DNA of 64,000 bases from Bimastos eiseni (lineage: Eukaryota > Annelida > Clitellata > Crassiclitellata > Lumbricidae). Where the stretch lies: NCBI GenBank assembly GCA_959347315.1, contig OY365817.1:28752447-28816446 (forward strand). Direction: 5' to 3'. A program made the translations under genes and the position numbers. Below are positions 44,301 through 54,384 of this stretch, in pieces; the stretch's first letter is position 1, and each line of letters begins with the position of its first letter. The notes beneath the pieces are model-generated. The model saw only the letters and a list, made by a program, of their open reading frames with translations. It made no database searches and was not told the origin of the DNA.

Positions 44301-47300
44301 ACATTACCTGACACTTGTAATGTATTTTTTTGTTTTCCAGTTCTGGGTGGTATCCAGCCATTTCCTCCATCGGTGCTGTTTTCTTCTCCCCTCGAAATGA
44401 TTGGACTGGAGGGTGGAATCGTCAGCCTTAACTGCTTCTTCAGTGGATAGTTAGTGTTGCCTCTTTTAAAAACAGTCACCGCAATATTGCCATTTTATGT
44501 TGACAACGAATATAATACTTAATAGAATTATTAGAAAATTGAATAGAGATAGTTACCATATTTGATAGAATCAATAGAAGGTTGAATAGGTTTGCTATAA
44601 GGTTTACTCAGCGGTCCACTCCCTGAGGGGGGACTGTAAAACGAGTAGTAGTACAGATGGGTGCCTTGCAAGCTGCAATACAGTTAAATTGGACTCCTGT
44701 TGGGCATACTAGTTAGTGGGAATTAATGAACGGGTATTGTTGTTGATTTCAGCCCAGACGCTGCTATCACGTGGAATCGTCCAAAGGGAAATCTGCCAAT
44801 TGGTCGATTCCATCGGGTGAACTTTGACTCTGTGCTGAGAATTTCAAACCTCAATCAGTCGGATTCTGGAACTTACGTTTGCGAGGGATCCAACAGTCGT
44901 GGAAAGAAAGCACACAGCATCACTCTGACTGTTCACGGTTTGTCTTTGCAGCTCTTCATTTAATGTGTTCTGTCGGTTTCTGATATTCAGTTTGTAGTTT
45001 GTAACCAGTGTCTTTTGTTTATTAGCTTCAAAGATTAATATCTTGGTCAAATTTTGGAGTGTTCCACTCAAGTTATTACTGTTGTTCAGTATTTTGCGTG
45101 TTGTCTATGTATACAAATTTCTGAAAAATTCAAGGGGCTCTGGTTGATTTGATGTGAAATGACCCGGCTGAGAAGGTTTGCCAAGAGAGAGGTCAGAGGG
45201 AATAAATGCCCAGTGGGCCAGCGACTTTTTAGGATCCCGGGCCAGGCCCATACTCATTTTCTCATCAAGCCTAAAGACTGTCCAGGATGGCACTGGCAAG
45301 GGGCCCGGATTTCTACCCAATTATTCCTTATCAGTGTGTATAAAAGAGAGAACTGTCTGTTATTCATAACCACACCCTTGAGGCCTGTCTCAAGACTCTT
45401 CTGAAGAAACCAACACAGGTTTCATGACTTCATTTGCTTTCCTTCCTTTCCAGCCATTCCATCTTTCCGAAGTATATCCGACCAGCCTCAGAATGTCAAC
45501 ATTACGGAGGGTGATGACGTAACCTTCCCTTGCAATGCCTATGCCAAACCGGAGGCGAATGTAATGTGGATGGTGAACGGGGCTCCACTTGACCGTAAGT
45601 AATCAACGGCATCTATCCATTATAATGGTTAACAAAGGACTTTATGACCGCTCTTTCCATTTTAACTGTTAGTAAATAACTATGTTATTATACATATAAA
45701 CAAATGCAGTTAAATTGTATTTGGCTTAACTGTTGGTAAGCATTAATTCATCAACATGCTGAATTTTAACTGTTAGTAAGTTCTTATATTGTGATCCCTT
45801 ATTGAACTGAATGGCTAAATGTGTTTCTGTAATTTTAACACATGTAGCAGTTGGCAATCAATTTTCATTGTTCCTAAGCAATCTTAATGAGTAATCATGT
45901 GATTAAAATGTGACCTGGTCTGATCGCATGCTAATATAGGCTAGCACAGAGAGCATCCCTGAACACTAGGGCTATATAAACTTCAGTTGTTTCAGGTTTT
46001 TTGACTAGGCTTTACATTGTTTAACATATTGAAACTTTTTCAAAATGACCAGTGGTTTTTCTTTCCAGCTGAGAATCTTCCTCGGCGTGTTTCCATTTCC
46101 TCAGACCTGCACAGTCTGACTGTCCGGTCCCTCTGTCGTGACTGTACGGATCGAGACTCCCTCTCCGATCTCATGGTCGTCCAATGCAATGCAAGCAACA
46201 GACACGGCTACACGTTTGGCTCCGGATACTTGAACGTTCTTAGTTAGTGTGGCTTATGATTGTTGTCTATAGGTGTAGCTTATGGCCGCGTGTTATAGCC
46301 GCTTGACCTCAGTGAGCATGGCTAATGGTTGCGTTTTAGCCACTCGAAGGCTTTCGGTAGGGATGGCTCATGGCGGTCTTTAGCCATTTGAATTTTCTCA
46401 GTAAGTATTGGTTATGGCTGTATTTAACCAATTGAATATTTGCAGTGAGAAGATAGCTCTCCCACTGTTTGCACTCTGACAGAGCTAGTCCAAAGCCTAG
46501 ATAAAGGGGAGGGCGACGTTAATGATCTTTGTTATCATAGTGTCATTAAACTGAAATTGCTGAACCAGTAAGCCAATAGAATTTTTTTTAGTAAGTGTGG
46601 CTTATGGCTGCCTTTAGCCAATAGAATTTTTTTAGTAAGTGTGGCTTATGACTATTCTTCTAGACTCTTGAATGTTCTTATGGCTGTGCTGAGTAAGTAC
46701 TATGCACTTTACGAGTCCACTCTGTACTCAGTGCACTGATGTTTTCTTTTGCAGAAAGAACTACCGTAAGTCTGGTTGGAGAAACAAGGGTTATGGTCAA
46801 AGACAACCAGCAGAGGTCTCTCCAGTTCCAGTGCATCGGAATGTCCGATCCGAGCACCACGGTCCGCTACACCTGGTATCAAATCGAAGACAACGATGAG
46901 CGATCCCTCGTCTACCACTCGCCCCCTGTCATTGTCATTGACGACGGGATACTGACGATTACGGCGGGAGATAACACGACCAGTAGCTGGAAGAAGCATC
47001 ACGGTCGCTACCAGTGCGTTGTGTGGAATGGATACAGCAGCGCCGATGTGATTATTAAGATCGAAGTGCTGGAGGCGGAGCCGGAGAAAGGTTCGTGTTG
47101 AGTCACAGAGATTGGACACTGTAATGCGTTTTATTAAATACAATTCAATACAACTGTGTTTGATGTTGATGTACTCTTTCCAAAGCTGAGAATCAATAGA
47201 TTAAAAGGACTTGATAAACCAACCCTATCACATATCTACTCAGAGGCGCTCATAGCTCAACCTGCTGAGCAACTGTCTGTACGTGTATACTGGCTTATGG

Positions 47301-49620
47301 CCAAGTGTGTAGCCACTTGACTGTTCTCTGTAAACATGGATTTTGGCTGCATTTAGCCACTCTAAGACTAGAAGTATGGATGGCTTATAGCTGTCTTTAG
47401 CCAACTTGAATTTTTACAGTATGACTTATGGTGTAGTTTCTGATGAATTTTAAGACTAATCTTTGAATAGGTCATGGTTAGGATAAAAACACTGGTAGGA
47501 ATAGAACTTATGCCTCGATAGCTGTAAAGAGATAGATTTAAAATGTATCGCATCGAGGTATTAAATCTAGATACCATTTAAGCATAGATAGTTCTAAGAG
47601 GTACTACATCTGCATACCATTTAACTGCAGAGATAGCCTTAAAAGGTACTACCTGTAGGTATGAAATCTTGACTCCATTAAGCATAGGTTTTAGGTACTA
47701 GGTAGCTTAAAATGTACTACACCTAGAATCTTCTAGATACCATTTAGGCATATATAGTTCTCAAATTACTGCATCGAGATATCATTTTAATCAAGGTAAT
47801 TAATTATAGGTACTACAATCTCAGAAGTATGAAATCTATTTAAGCCTGGATAGCACAAACCATTCGTACTGTAGATACAACATCCTTTAAGGTTTTTGCG
47901 TTGAGTTATTTGCGTTTTGTTGCTCAGCTACGCAGACGGCCGGCATCTTGGATTACTGGTGGATCTTTGTGATCATCGCCTGTCTGTTTCTGCTCTTCAT
48001 CCTCATCCTCATCTGCTGCATCTGTCTCTTCCGTAACCGTGGCGACAAATATGACGGTATGTCCAACGATGTTGTAATCGTAAGCTCCTAGTCTGTAAAG
48101 TACATAGAGTTACATGAAACTGTAGCTATTTTCTTGATCCAGCTCTTACTTCCTGACCAAAATTGTTATGTATGAGTACGAAAATTCATTTAATTTTTCA
48201 CATTGTATTGATCTTCGACCTTTGAGAAAAAAAGGAAAAATTTGAATGAAATATTATGGCATTATAATTAATCGACTGCCATTGAGTTTTACTTGGCTTT
48301 TTCAATGGAATACCGATTTTTGCATCTATATAAGTCATTAGGTTAGATTTAATTCGCTTATATCTAATTGGATTTTTGGTGATTGGCAGCATTTCGTAGT
48401 GTTTGTTGTTTTTGGGTTTTTTAAGTTTCTGTTAATGATTGGCAGATATTGATGCGTTTGTTATCGATGATTTATGTGTGTTCTTACAGTTGATGGCAAA
48501 GAACGCAAGAATGGAAATAATCCAGAGAAGGAGCTGGTGGATTGCGGTTTCCATGACTACCAGAGGCGGTGCGATTTAATTTAATATTTTTATCTGCAGG
48601 AGATTTTCCATATCGACCACTTTTTAATTTTGCACTTGAAGCTAATTCTTGTATTGTGATTTTCCCCTCTGCTGAAGTCATGTTAGAAATTTTGATGATG
48701 AAGACAATCAAATTACTACAGAATGTATCTAGGTCTGTGAGGATTGTGCCAGTCCCAAAGCTTGATAAAGGAGGGGTTGCCGATCATCTTTGGTATGACA
48801 CCTTTAAGCAGAAACTCCTGTAGGCCTACATTGTACACGTCAGGGTTAAGCAGAAGTGACATCAATTTCTTTTTAAACATTGATTGTTTTGAGTGAGACA
48901 TGTTGTTACATTCACCAGTGTCTGATTTATTTTTTAATTAAGTCTATAGGCGTTAATATCAATAACTACCAGTCTTTTCTGTAGTTAACTTGTTAAGTTA
49001 TAAGTTACCTTCTTGCTATTATTAAGATCCCTCCTGCTGCTTGTGTCTAAAGGGTGTGCCCCGTTAGCAGGACCTTGTTGGTCCCTTAGAGATTTCATTA
49101 TTTCTCCCTATTGGTCTTCAGCTGACCTTTCCATTTCATATTACCTGTTCATGTTTGATGTCTTCAAATTTGAGGATTACAAACAAATTGCTTGTTTATG
49201 ATTATGGCAGTATAAATGAATATCAGATTGTTTATGCATTAACAAAATACGTACATACATCGCCTATAATAATGAGTTTTCGAAGTCTGCTCGACTACGA
49301 CAGTCGAATGTGTTTTTTATTAGTATGGAGTGTGCGAATTTTGAGAGAGGCTTGGGATGAGGTTTGCAGTGTGACATTTCATATATATCTATAAACGAAT
49401 ATTTATTAGATGACAATAATGAACCTTTTTTACATCTGACAACAGAGAAGTGGAGCCATTCAAGGGAAGCCAGAACTCGCTCGGCAGTTCAGCAAGACTC
49501 TTTGGCGACGACGCAAGCGAAATCGGTGAACACAGCAAGTTCCTTGAGAACGGTTCATTCCACAGCGCCCCGTACACAAACACAGTCGATCGAATGAGAG
49601 GTCGCAGCGAAATTGTCTAG
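41285..49620 (+). CDS. L1CAM/neuroglian-family adhesion protein with five Ig domains and no FnIII (12 exons, complete)
   Basis: L1-family proteins mediate neural adhesion and anchor to ankyrin. Twelve exons join in frame to 671 residues. Order: signal peptide 1-22; Ig1 (C52, W64, C101); a cysteine-less Ig2, 117-228; Ig3 (C261, W273, C309); Ig4 (C354, W366, C414, ending SNRHGY); a last Ig (C459, W473, C520) resembling L1 Ig6 (DPS, IDDGILTI); membrane span 557-579; juxtamembrane RNRGDKYDV; tail with GFHDYQR, KGSQNSL and ENGSFHSAPY. N-glycosylation sequons include N300, N343, N415 and N506. Known L1 proteins have six Ig and usually five FnIII domains, about 1200 residues. Here Ig5 and all FnIII are not seen, and the introns where they would lie (46243-46754, 47091-47927) show no such exon. 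Every phase agrees, so the model is coherent. Alternative splicing or a paralogue is possible. Confidence 0.88.
41361..42001 (+). other. L1-like intron 1
   Basis: Contains a family B repeat at about 41690-41830 and an internal duplication of the phrase GTGTAACGGTTACAGTG near 41882-41943. The acceptor is TTTTCAG. Confidence 0.7.
42002..42107 (+). CDS. L1-like exon 2: first half of Ig1
   Basis: Reads PPAITSSQ, then LGEKITLNCAASGTPEP, with the B-strand cysteine C52. PPxIT and LxCxAxGxPxP are typical of L1-family Ig1. The donor is GAC|GTAGGA. Confidence 0.87.
42108..43308 (+). other. L1-like intron 2 with about 100-bp minisatellite
   Basis: Holds ATT arrays at 42122-42290, a family A copy at 42518-42600 (minus) and, at about 42960-43300, three diverged units of about 100 bp with TTGACCCATTT, ATTGGCTAAAGCA and TTTCTGTCTGTCTATGAG. 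Confidence 0.7.
43309..43685 (+). CDS. L1-like exon 3: rest of Ig1 and most of Ig2
   Basis: Begins YEWLKNN, closes Ig1 with GYYQCMASNQYGKDISNVTF, then starts Ig2 (EGKPFIIPLTP, YKW). The expected B-strand cysteine of Ig2 is absent. The donor AATG|GTGGGT is weak; the phase to exon 4 supports it. Confidence 0.85.
43922..44050 (+). CDS. L1-like exon 4: end of Ig2
   Basis: Reads GDLHFAYALQEDS, aligning with the NGNLYFANV segment of L1 Ig2, then KIYKGIMFN where YxCxAxF is expected, so the F-strand cysteine is Lys or Gly. The donor is CCAG|GTATGC. Confidence 0.85.
44051..44340 (+). other. L1-like intron 4 with LINE fragment
   Basis: 44075-44215 reads VDRLDLFVPR and FVSPSTWNDLPPL on the plus strand, the C-terminal end of an L2/CR1-like LINE. 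A related piece lies at 57095-57235. Confidence 0.6.
44341..44449 (+). CDS. L1-like exon 5: first half of Ig3
   Basis: Reads PFPPSVLFSS and GLEGGIVSLNCFFSG with cysteine C261. The donor ATA|GTTAGT leaves two bases that form Tyr with the next exon. Confidence 0.85.
44753..44937 (+). CDS. L1-like exon 6: second half of Ig3
   Basis: Reads PDAAITWNRPKGNLP, LRISNLNQSDSGTYVCEGSN and a closing LTVH strand. DSGTYVC is the F-strand signature with C309. The preceding intron (44450-44752) carries a partial family B repeat. Confidence 0.9.
44938..45453 (+). other. L1-like intron 6
   Basis: No repeat or exon is recognised; the acceptor tract is CCTTTCCAG. Confidence 0.6.
45454..45594 (+). CDS. L1-like exon 7: first half of Ig4
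   Basis: Reads AIPSFRSIS, ITEGDDVTFPCNAYAKPEAN and WMVNGAPLD. WMVNG is a common L1-family Ig4 phrase. The donor ACC|GTAAGT is strong. Confidence 0.9.
45595..46068 (+). other. L1-like intron 7
   Basis: An AT-rich segment repeats ATTTTAACTGTTAGTAA-like phrases three times between 45660 and 45785. Otherwise plain. Confidence 0.5.
46069..46242 (+). CDS. L1-like exon 8: second half of Ig4
   Basis: Reads PENLPRRVSISSDLHSL, an extra LCRDC pair of cysteines, and VVQCNASNRHGYTFGS. QCNxSNxHGY is diagnostic of L1-family Ig4. The donor CTTA|GTTAGT lies inside the first unit of a minisatellite. Confidence 0.9.
46243..46754 (+). repeat. Intron 8 minisatellite (GTGTGGCTTATGGCTG units) split by a family A repeat
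   Basis: Units of roughly 45-65 bp with GTAAGTGTGGCTTATGGCTG, TTTAGCCA and TTGAATTTTTTC recur from 46243 to 46690, interrupted by a family A copy at 46478-46560. Many units carry an AGTAAGT that resembles a splice donor. No Ig5 exon is visible. Confidence 0.75.
46755..47090 (+). CDS. L1-like exon 9: last Ig domain (Ig6-like)
   Basis: One 336-base exon holds a whole Ig domain: LQFQCIG, SDPSTTVRYTWYQ, VIDDGILTITAG and GRYQCVVWNGYSSADVII. The DPS insertion before the tryptophan resembles Ig6 of L1 proteins, which normally precedes the first FnIII. The donor is AAAG|GTTCGT. Confidence 0.88.
47091..47927 (+). other. L1-like intron 9: same minisatellite, then GTACTA-type diverged repeats
   Basis: GGCTTATGGC-TTTAGCCA units recur at about 47275-47440. 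From 47510 to 47880 a second diverged pattern, ATAGCTTAAAAGGTACTACA with CTAGATACCATTTA, repeats about every 60-70 bp. I looked for FnIII-like exons on the plus strand and saw none. Confidence 0.65.
47928..48056 (+). CDS. L1-like exon 10: transmembrane segment
   Basis: Codes a short stalk, WWIFVIIACLFLLFILIL with CCIC at the inner face, then LFRNRGDKYD. The basic RxRGxKY juxtamembrane is conserved in L1 proteins. The donor is GACG|GTATGT. Confidence 0.92.
48057..48489 (+). other. L1-like intron 10
   Basis: AT-rich, no repeat family recognised; the acceptor is TTCTTACAG. Confidence 0.6.
48490..48568 (+). CDS. L1-like exon 11: cytoplasmic tail, first part
   Basis: Reads VDGKERKNGNNPEKELVDC then GFHDYQR. 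The KYDV-KER and GFxxY pattern fits the neuroglian/L1 tail. The donor GGCG|GTGCGA is weak, but it is the only one giving phase 2 into exon 12. Confidence 0.8.
48569..49445 (+). other. L1-like intron 11
   Basis: A family A repeat lies at 48748-48803. The acceptor is GACAACAG. Confidence 0.6.
49446..49620 (+). CDS. L1-like exon 12: tail with altered ankyrin motif, stop
   Basis: Reads EVEPFKGSQNSLGSS, FGDDASE, FLENGSFHSAPYTN and ends RSEIV at TAG 49618-49620. In L1 proteins the aligned stretch is NEDGSFIGQY, which binds ankyrin. Here the IGQ is replaced and one residue is added. The EIV end fits a class III PDZ ligand pattern. Confidence 0.85.
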
Positions 49621-50897
49621 TCCGTCATCGTGTCTTATCGAAGGCAGCGCACTCATAACGTTCTAACAATTTTAGTTATGCAGAAGAAATCTTCAAAAAA
49701 CACCGATTTTCTGTCATGAGCATCGATTCCCAGATGGTGGTCTGTGTTTGTTCAACATGAGAAAGTGTTGTCGTACTGGAGAGGATTTTATTGATATCAT
49801 GCCTTCTAATCTTTGCAGGTTTTGTGTTTTTAATGTAAATTGGAAGAAACTTGAAAGTTGCATGACTTGTCAATACTCGTTAAGGTTCGTATTGTCGGTT
49901 TGCCAAGTACTGTTGATAATTGTGTTGAAATACTCCTCGACGCTTGCGGTAACTGCCGACGAACTTTTTCTGGCGATGTCCACGGCTAGAGCATATTCCA
50001 TTCTTTGGGAGTTATACCCCGAGCTGTCTATGCCTAAAAGGGGTATTTTTCTTCTATACGTCACATCTACTGTACTCTCTGAGGAGACAACTTCCTTGCA
50101 CTCCCATTTATATCATCTTTTTAGATTTTCTGGAAGGGTTCATAGAAAACGTATTGATACAACATGTTTATTCCCATTATGTCATCGCGTATAATATACT
50201 GGCTCCCTGTTCATCGTTTTGACAGAATACTGCTGTTGTTGTCGTATTGGTTAGTTTCAGGAGATTATTTTTTGTCATTAGTTGTTTTTTTGTAGATGTA
50301 TGGGTGCTGATAATACTCATTCCTTATTTTAACCTGGATAGAAAACCTAGTAATACTTGTGACCCCAAGACCTTGCAATATAGTATTTTTAGAAATGCAA
50401 CAACTCTGAGAAAGTGACTAAGAAAACGCAATTTTAATCTGCATAATGATATCTGCATCCAGTGTTTGTGAGTGGTGAGCAATTTCAACGCAGAAAACAT
50501 CTGAATTCATATCTTGTTATTGTTGACGTTGCACAAAAAGCAATTTTTGCAATGGCTTTTTTTTTCAAAACTTAGACTATAGTCTAAGTTTTGAAACAAA
50601 AGCCATTGCTATTGGACCTGTTTCAAATGTAGATTCATGGTAATATCATTTTCGTCTACATCCGACCAGTTGATTGGGAAATGGCGAACGAATTTATCCC
50701 ATAATGTTGACCTTTAAATATTCCAAGTCTTGTTTAGTCCTGTTAAAAAATTCATAATGCATTTTGTTGAAATATAGTTTTCAAATTTGGTAATCATATT
50801 ACCAGGCATATTATTGAGAGTAAGTACAAAGTTAAGATTACAAATGTCGCAATCCATTTGAACTGTATGACTATAAAATCTTGCTTGCACTGCGTTA

Positions 50898-50929
<32 letters not shown>

Positions 50930-51750
50930 ATATTATATATATATATTATATATATATATATATGTGTATCTGTTTTATTGATTTGATATACATTTACATG
51001 TTTAGATCAATAACTCGTATGGTTTACTGTCTATTTTTTGCACTGCAATATTGAGACGATCAGTTTTTACAGCATGTTGTCAGAAATTCACGCTACATGT
51101 GCCAATAATTGTTCTTTTAAATGTTATTCGGCGAGATTTTCTTTGTTTAACTCTGCCTCATTGCAAAATTTTTAACAATTTTAGGATCCAGTTTAAAGCG
51201 CTTGTAGGAATTTGTTGATTACATTTGAAAGTTACCATAATCAGAATGTTTCTTTGTATTCAGAAAAATCGTGTGGTTACTGTATTAATCATTAAGAATG
51301 TAAAGATCTTTGTATCAAGCCAATTATGTAACTCATATACAGACTCTCAAATGTGTTGTGTGTCTATTGAGTCAAGAAGTTTTTAGAGAAAGAACAGTTG
51401 CTGATCCACGTAACAGTTGAAGGTGCTTCTCTCGTTAATCTTGCTATCGTGGGATTGTATTTCTCTGCAGGGTAACCACCACACGGGTCTTTGGAGCCCA
51501 TGTCAAAATGCAGATTTTTTCTGCTTCATATCTGCATGGTTCAGTTGCAAACATTGTAATCTTGAATAGTTGTACATGCTTGACTTTAAAAACTTGATCT
51601 AACCTGCTTTTTATTATTTAGTTGCCATGAGGTACTTTATTCCCCAGGGGCTTGGAAATTCTACAAGTAATGTGTCTGGAACAGAAATTCTAAAGTAATG
51701 TGTTTGAAGTGATTAAACCCCATCCGTGTTGGGTGTGGGTTTAACTTTTT
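49621..51750 (+). other. Downstream/3' UTR region of the L1-like gene
   Basis: AT-rich sequence with a 148-codon plus-strand ORF (49748-50194) that has no recognised motif, a long palindrome at 50549-50609 and TA/TG arrays at 50898-50964. I could not identify a convincing AATAAA signal with a cleavage site. Confidence 0.4.
50549..50609. repeat. 61-bp near-perfect palindrome without spacer
   Basis: The left arm GCAATGGCTTTTTTTTTC then AAAACTTAGACT faces AGTCTAAGTTTTGAAAC then AAAAGCCATTGC. The only differences are within the T/A run. It would form a hairpin of about 28-30 bp if transcribed. Confidence 0.9.
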
Positions 51751-53441
51751 CGTGCATTACAAGAATTTTTAAAGCGCCTTATTAAGGAGACTGCTCTGGG
51801 CACTCAAAAACAACGCCTATGCAGCCAAATACAGCCATCTTAAGATTGAAGAATGTCTGAGGAAGTGTGAGGGAAGTGGCACGGGGATGCTTGACCTTCT
51901 TCAGTCGAGCAGATGGAGCGCGAGCCCTGAGAGTGGCTTAAGTTCTCGACATGGTAGGCAGAAGCGAGGCCTACTCAATTTGCTTTTTAAGAGGGATACA
52001 GTAGATGACCTCCAAAGGACCTTGATGAAGGAGAAGCTTATTATTATTATTATTACTACTACTATTACTACTACTACTCCACCTACTACTTCTACTACTA
52101 CTACTACTACTACTACTATTATTATTATTATTGTACAAAGTATTGTGCTTTACTGGTAGTTATAATTGTTCTTGCTGTCAATTTTTGTTGCTTTGACCAC
52201 CATGATGTTTTATCTCTGTAGCCTCGTAATGGAATGGACTCGTTTAAAGGTATTATGGATGCTGTGTCACAGAACATTGTCTTTGAAACATGAGTGTGTT
52301 ATAAAGTGGTGCTTGATTTTGCTTTTCAAGATGGCGTTATTAGGCAATTCCAGTGTGTTCTTAGTGAACGTCATGCATAAAGAACACCTGCACAGACTGG
52401 AGGGTGACCTAGATGCCAACAAGGACCCTTGAACCGTGCAGATATCTGCATCTACAATCTACATTAGGCAAATAGTAATTTCTTAAACCCTCGCCCCACG
52501 TGGATGGAGTTTAGCCTTGAATATGGTAAATATGTAGTGTGAGAATGCATTCTTTCAAAGTACCCAAAACCTTTGAATGCATTTAATCATAATCTTCAAA
52601 TTTCTAAAGCGGCACTTGAGAGCTAAGCGCAGGGCACCAACTTATTCACGAGCGACTCAGCACAGTAGGATCAAAATACTGTCCGACTCTGCTTTGGAAC
52701 ATCATTGGAGTGAAGACGTCAGAAAATGGGGATATGGGTATGCTAAATTGGGACATGTGCAGACGTTCATTATGCATGACCCCTTAATGTTGAGAATCTG
52801 CTTGTCTGTCACTTAATTCGATACATTGAGGTGAATAATTCATTGTAAGGCTGTTTAGGTCTACTGCAGTGATATACGTGGAACATTGGGAAGTTTTAAA
52901 ATGAATTTACAATATATAATTATATGTTATTATTAAACCATTACCATACATTGAAAATGTTTACAAGTGTGGCATAGAATATATGAAGAATCTGATCTGT
53001 TCATTGGGTCCGTGTACATACTGATTAATTTTATGAGATTTTTATTTGATTTTTATCAGTATATTAACGAATTACAGTCGAAGAATTTTTGAATGCACTT
53101 TGCCTAAGGTTATGGCGAAAGTTGTACTGAAAATGTGGACCGCTGTGCGTTGTGTAGTTAGGCGGTCATCTTGTTTGTGGATTTGTTCGTTTTGTTTAAA
53201 TCAATTGTTCAGACTATTTGTCATCGTTTGTAGATCCGTTCACCTCATGAATAACAGCATTCATTATCCATCATTAATCAACATAATAATTATTTAGCAA
53301 TTAGTTTAAAACGAGTTAATAGTACAAGAAATAAGTAAAGAGTGTATTAATCACAATACCTGGCGAAGAAAATAATTGCAACAGCTACGTATGCACGTAT
53401 TATGACGTCATGATAACGTCACAACAATTGTTTCCAGTGGG
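51751..53441. other. Intergenic: TAC/ATT trinucleotides and one LINE tail
   Basis: A repeat beginning TTTTTAAAGCGCCTTATTAA at 51770 resembles 42345-42460. ATT/ACT arrays lie at 52039-52132. A LINE 3' tail is at 52590-52680 (minus). A TGACGTCA palindrome lies at 53403-53410. No gene is supported. Confidence 0.45.
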
Positions 53442-53495
53442 CGAGCAAACGAAAAATGCCTTCGACGTCATTCTATGGCATTTCTCGTTTGCTCG
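53442..53495. repeat. Strong hairpin: 19-bp arms, 16-nt loop
   Basis: CGAGCAAACGAAAAATGCC (53442-53460) pairs with GGCATTTCTCGTTTGCTCG (53477-53495) with one mismatch. No T-run or GC-rich terminator context is present, so its nature (transposon end, structured RNA, chance inverted duplication) is open. Confidence 0.85.
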
Positions 53496-54095
53496 TAATA
53501 TCTGCTGTAGATGAACCGGTCACACAGTCAAAAGTAGCCGCTGGTGCAACAGAAACCGCACATTTTATTATCGCATCCGTAGCGAGCATAACCTACATCT
53601 CTCGGTGCTTTCCCTAGATGATCGGAGCTTCCTATTTGAGGCGAGCGACCGACCGATTGTTCTCCTTCGTCACTCGCCAAGCAGATGTCCGCGAGAGTAT
53701 TAAATCGCTAGTCCTGCCGCAGTCAGTCGTCGCTCGACGACTGTCATTCATTATAAAAAAAATATTAAAATCTCTGGTTCAGACTTCTGTACGGGAATAA
53801 TGTGTCTGTGGTACGGAATGCGGCTGCCATCCATTTGTATGGCAATATTGTTTCTGTAGTCATTATTATGTTGGCACAGCGTAAGCGTGACATCTTGCGG
53901 TACAGCCAGTTCGTTATAGCAAATTGGCACGATGAACCCAATTACAAGCATAATGCCGGACGAATAACGAAACTGAATTCATAATGACACAAGATTAACA
54001 CCTAAGAATAGGTATACGGATTAGCACTTTTATTGAACAGTGACAATGAAAGGTATGCGAAGTTTTTTACTTGAAAGAATAAGGCGTAAAAGATG
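53496..54095. other. Sequence upstream of the tRNA cluster
   Basis: Moderately GC-rich at 53600-53745, with a short perfect inverted repeat CAGTCGTCG-CT-CGACGACTG at 53724-53743. No gene recognised. Confidence 0.4.
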
Positions 54096-54167
54096 TGGAG
54101 ATGCCGGGTCTCGAACCCGGGGCCTTTCGCATGCAAAGCGAACGCTCTACCGCTGAGCTACATCCCC
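54096..54167 (-). tRNA. tRNA-Ala (UGC), copy 1
   Basis: A 72-base minus-strand gene starts GGGGATGTAGCTCAG with an anticodon loop TTTGCAT (anticodon TGC). The G3-U70 pair, the main alanine identity element, is present in the acceptor stem. Box B reads GGTTCGAGACC. A TTTT pol III terminator follows 4 bases after the discriminator A. CCA is not encoded. It is identical to copies 2 and 3. Confidence 0.97.
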
Positions 54168-54384
54168 TGCACGTATGGATCCGTCAAAGTCTTCACGACC
54201 TTCTCCATCCACTTAGGTCATCTAGGGCCTATACACCTATTTCTATCATGTGAATGTTAGATGACTTTGTTCAAATTGTGTCGATATGGAAACTTTTTGT
54301 AAGCTGTTGTGCGTTTGCTGGTAGTCTAATAGAGAATATCCTTACTTAGGCCGAACTTACTTTTATGAAATATTTCAAATTGTA

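Noticed and set aside
46478..46560. Possible missing Ig5 exon of the L1-like gene
   Set aside because: The segment is a family A repeat and has no Ig-like reading in any frame.
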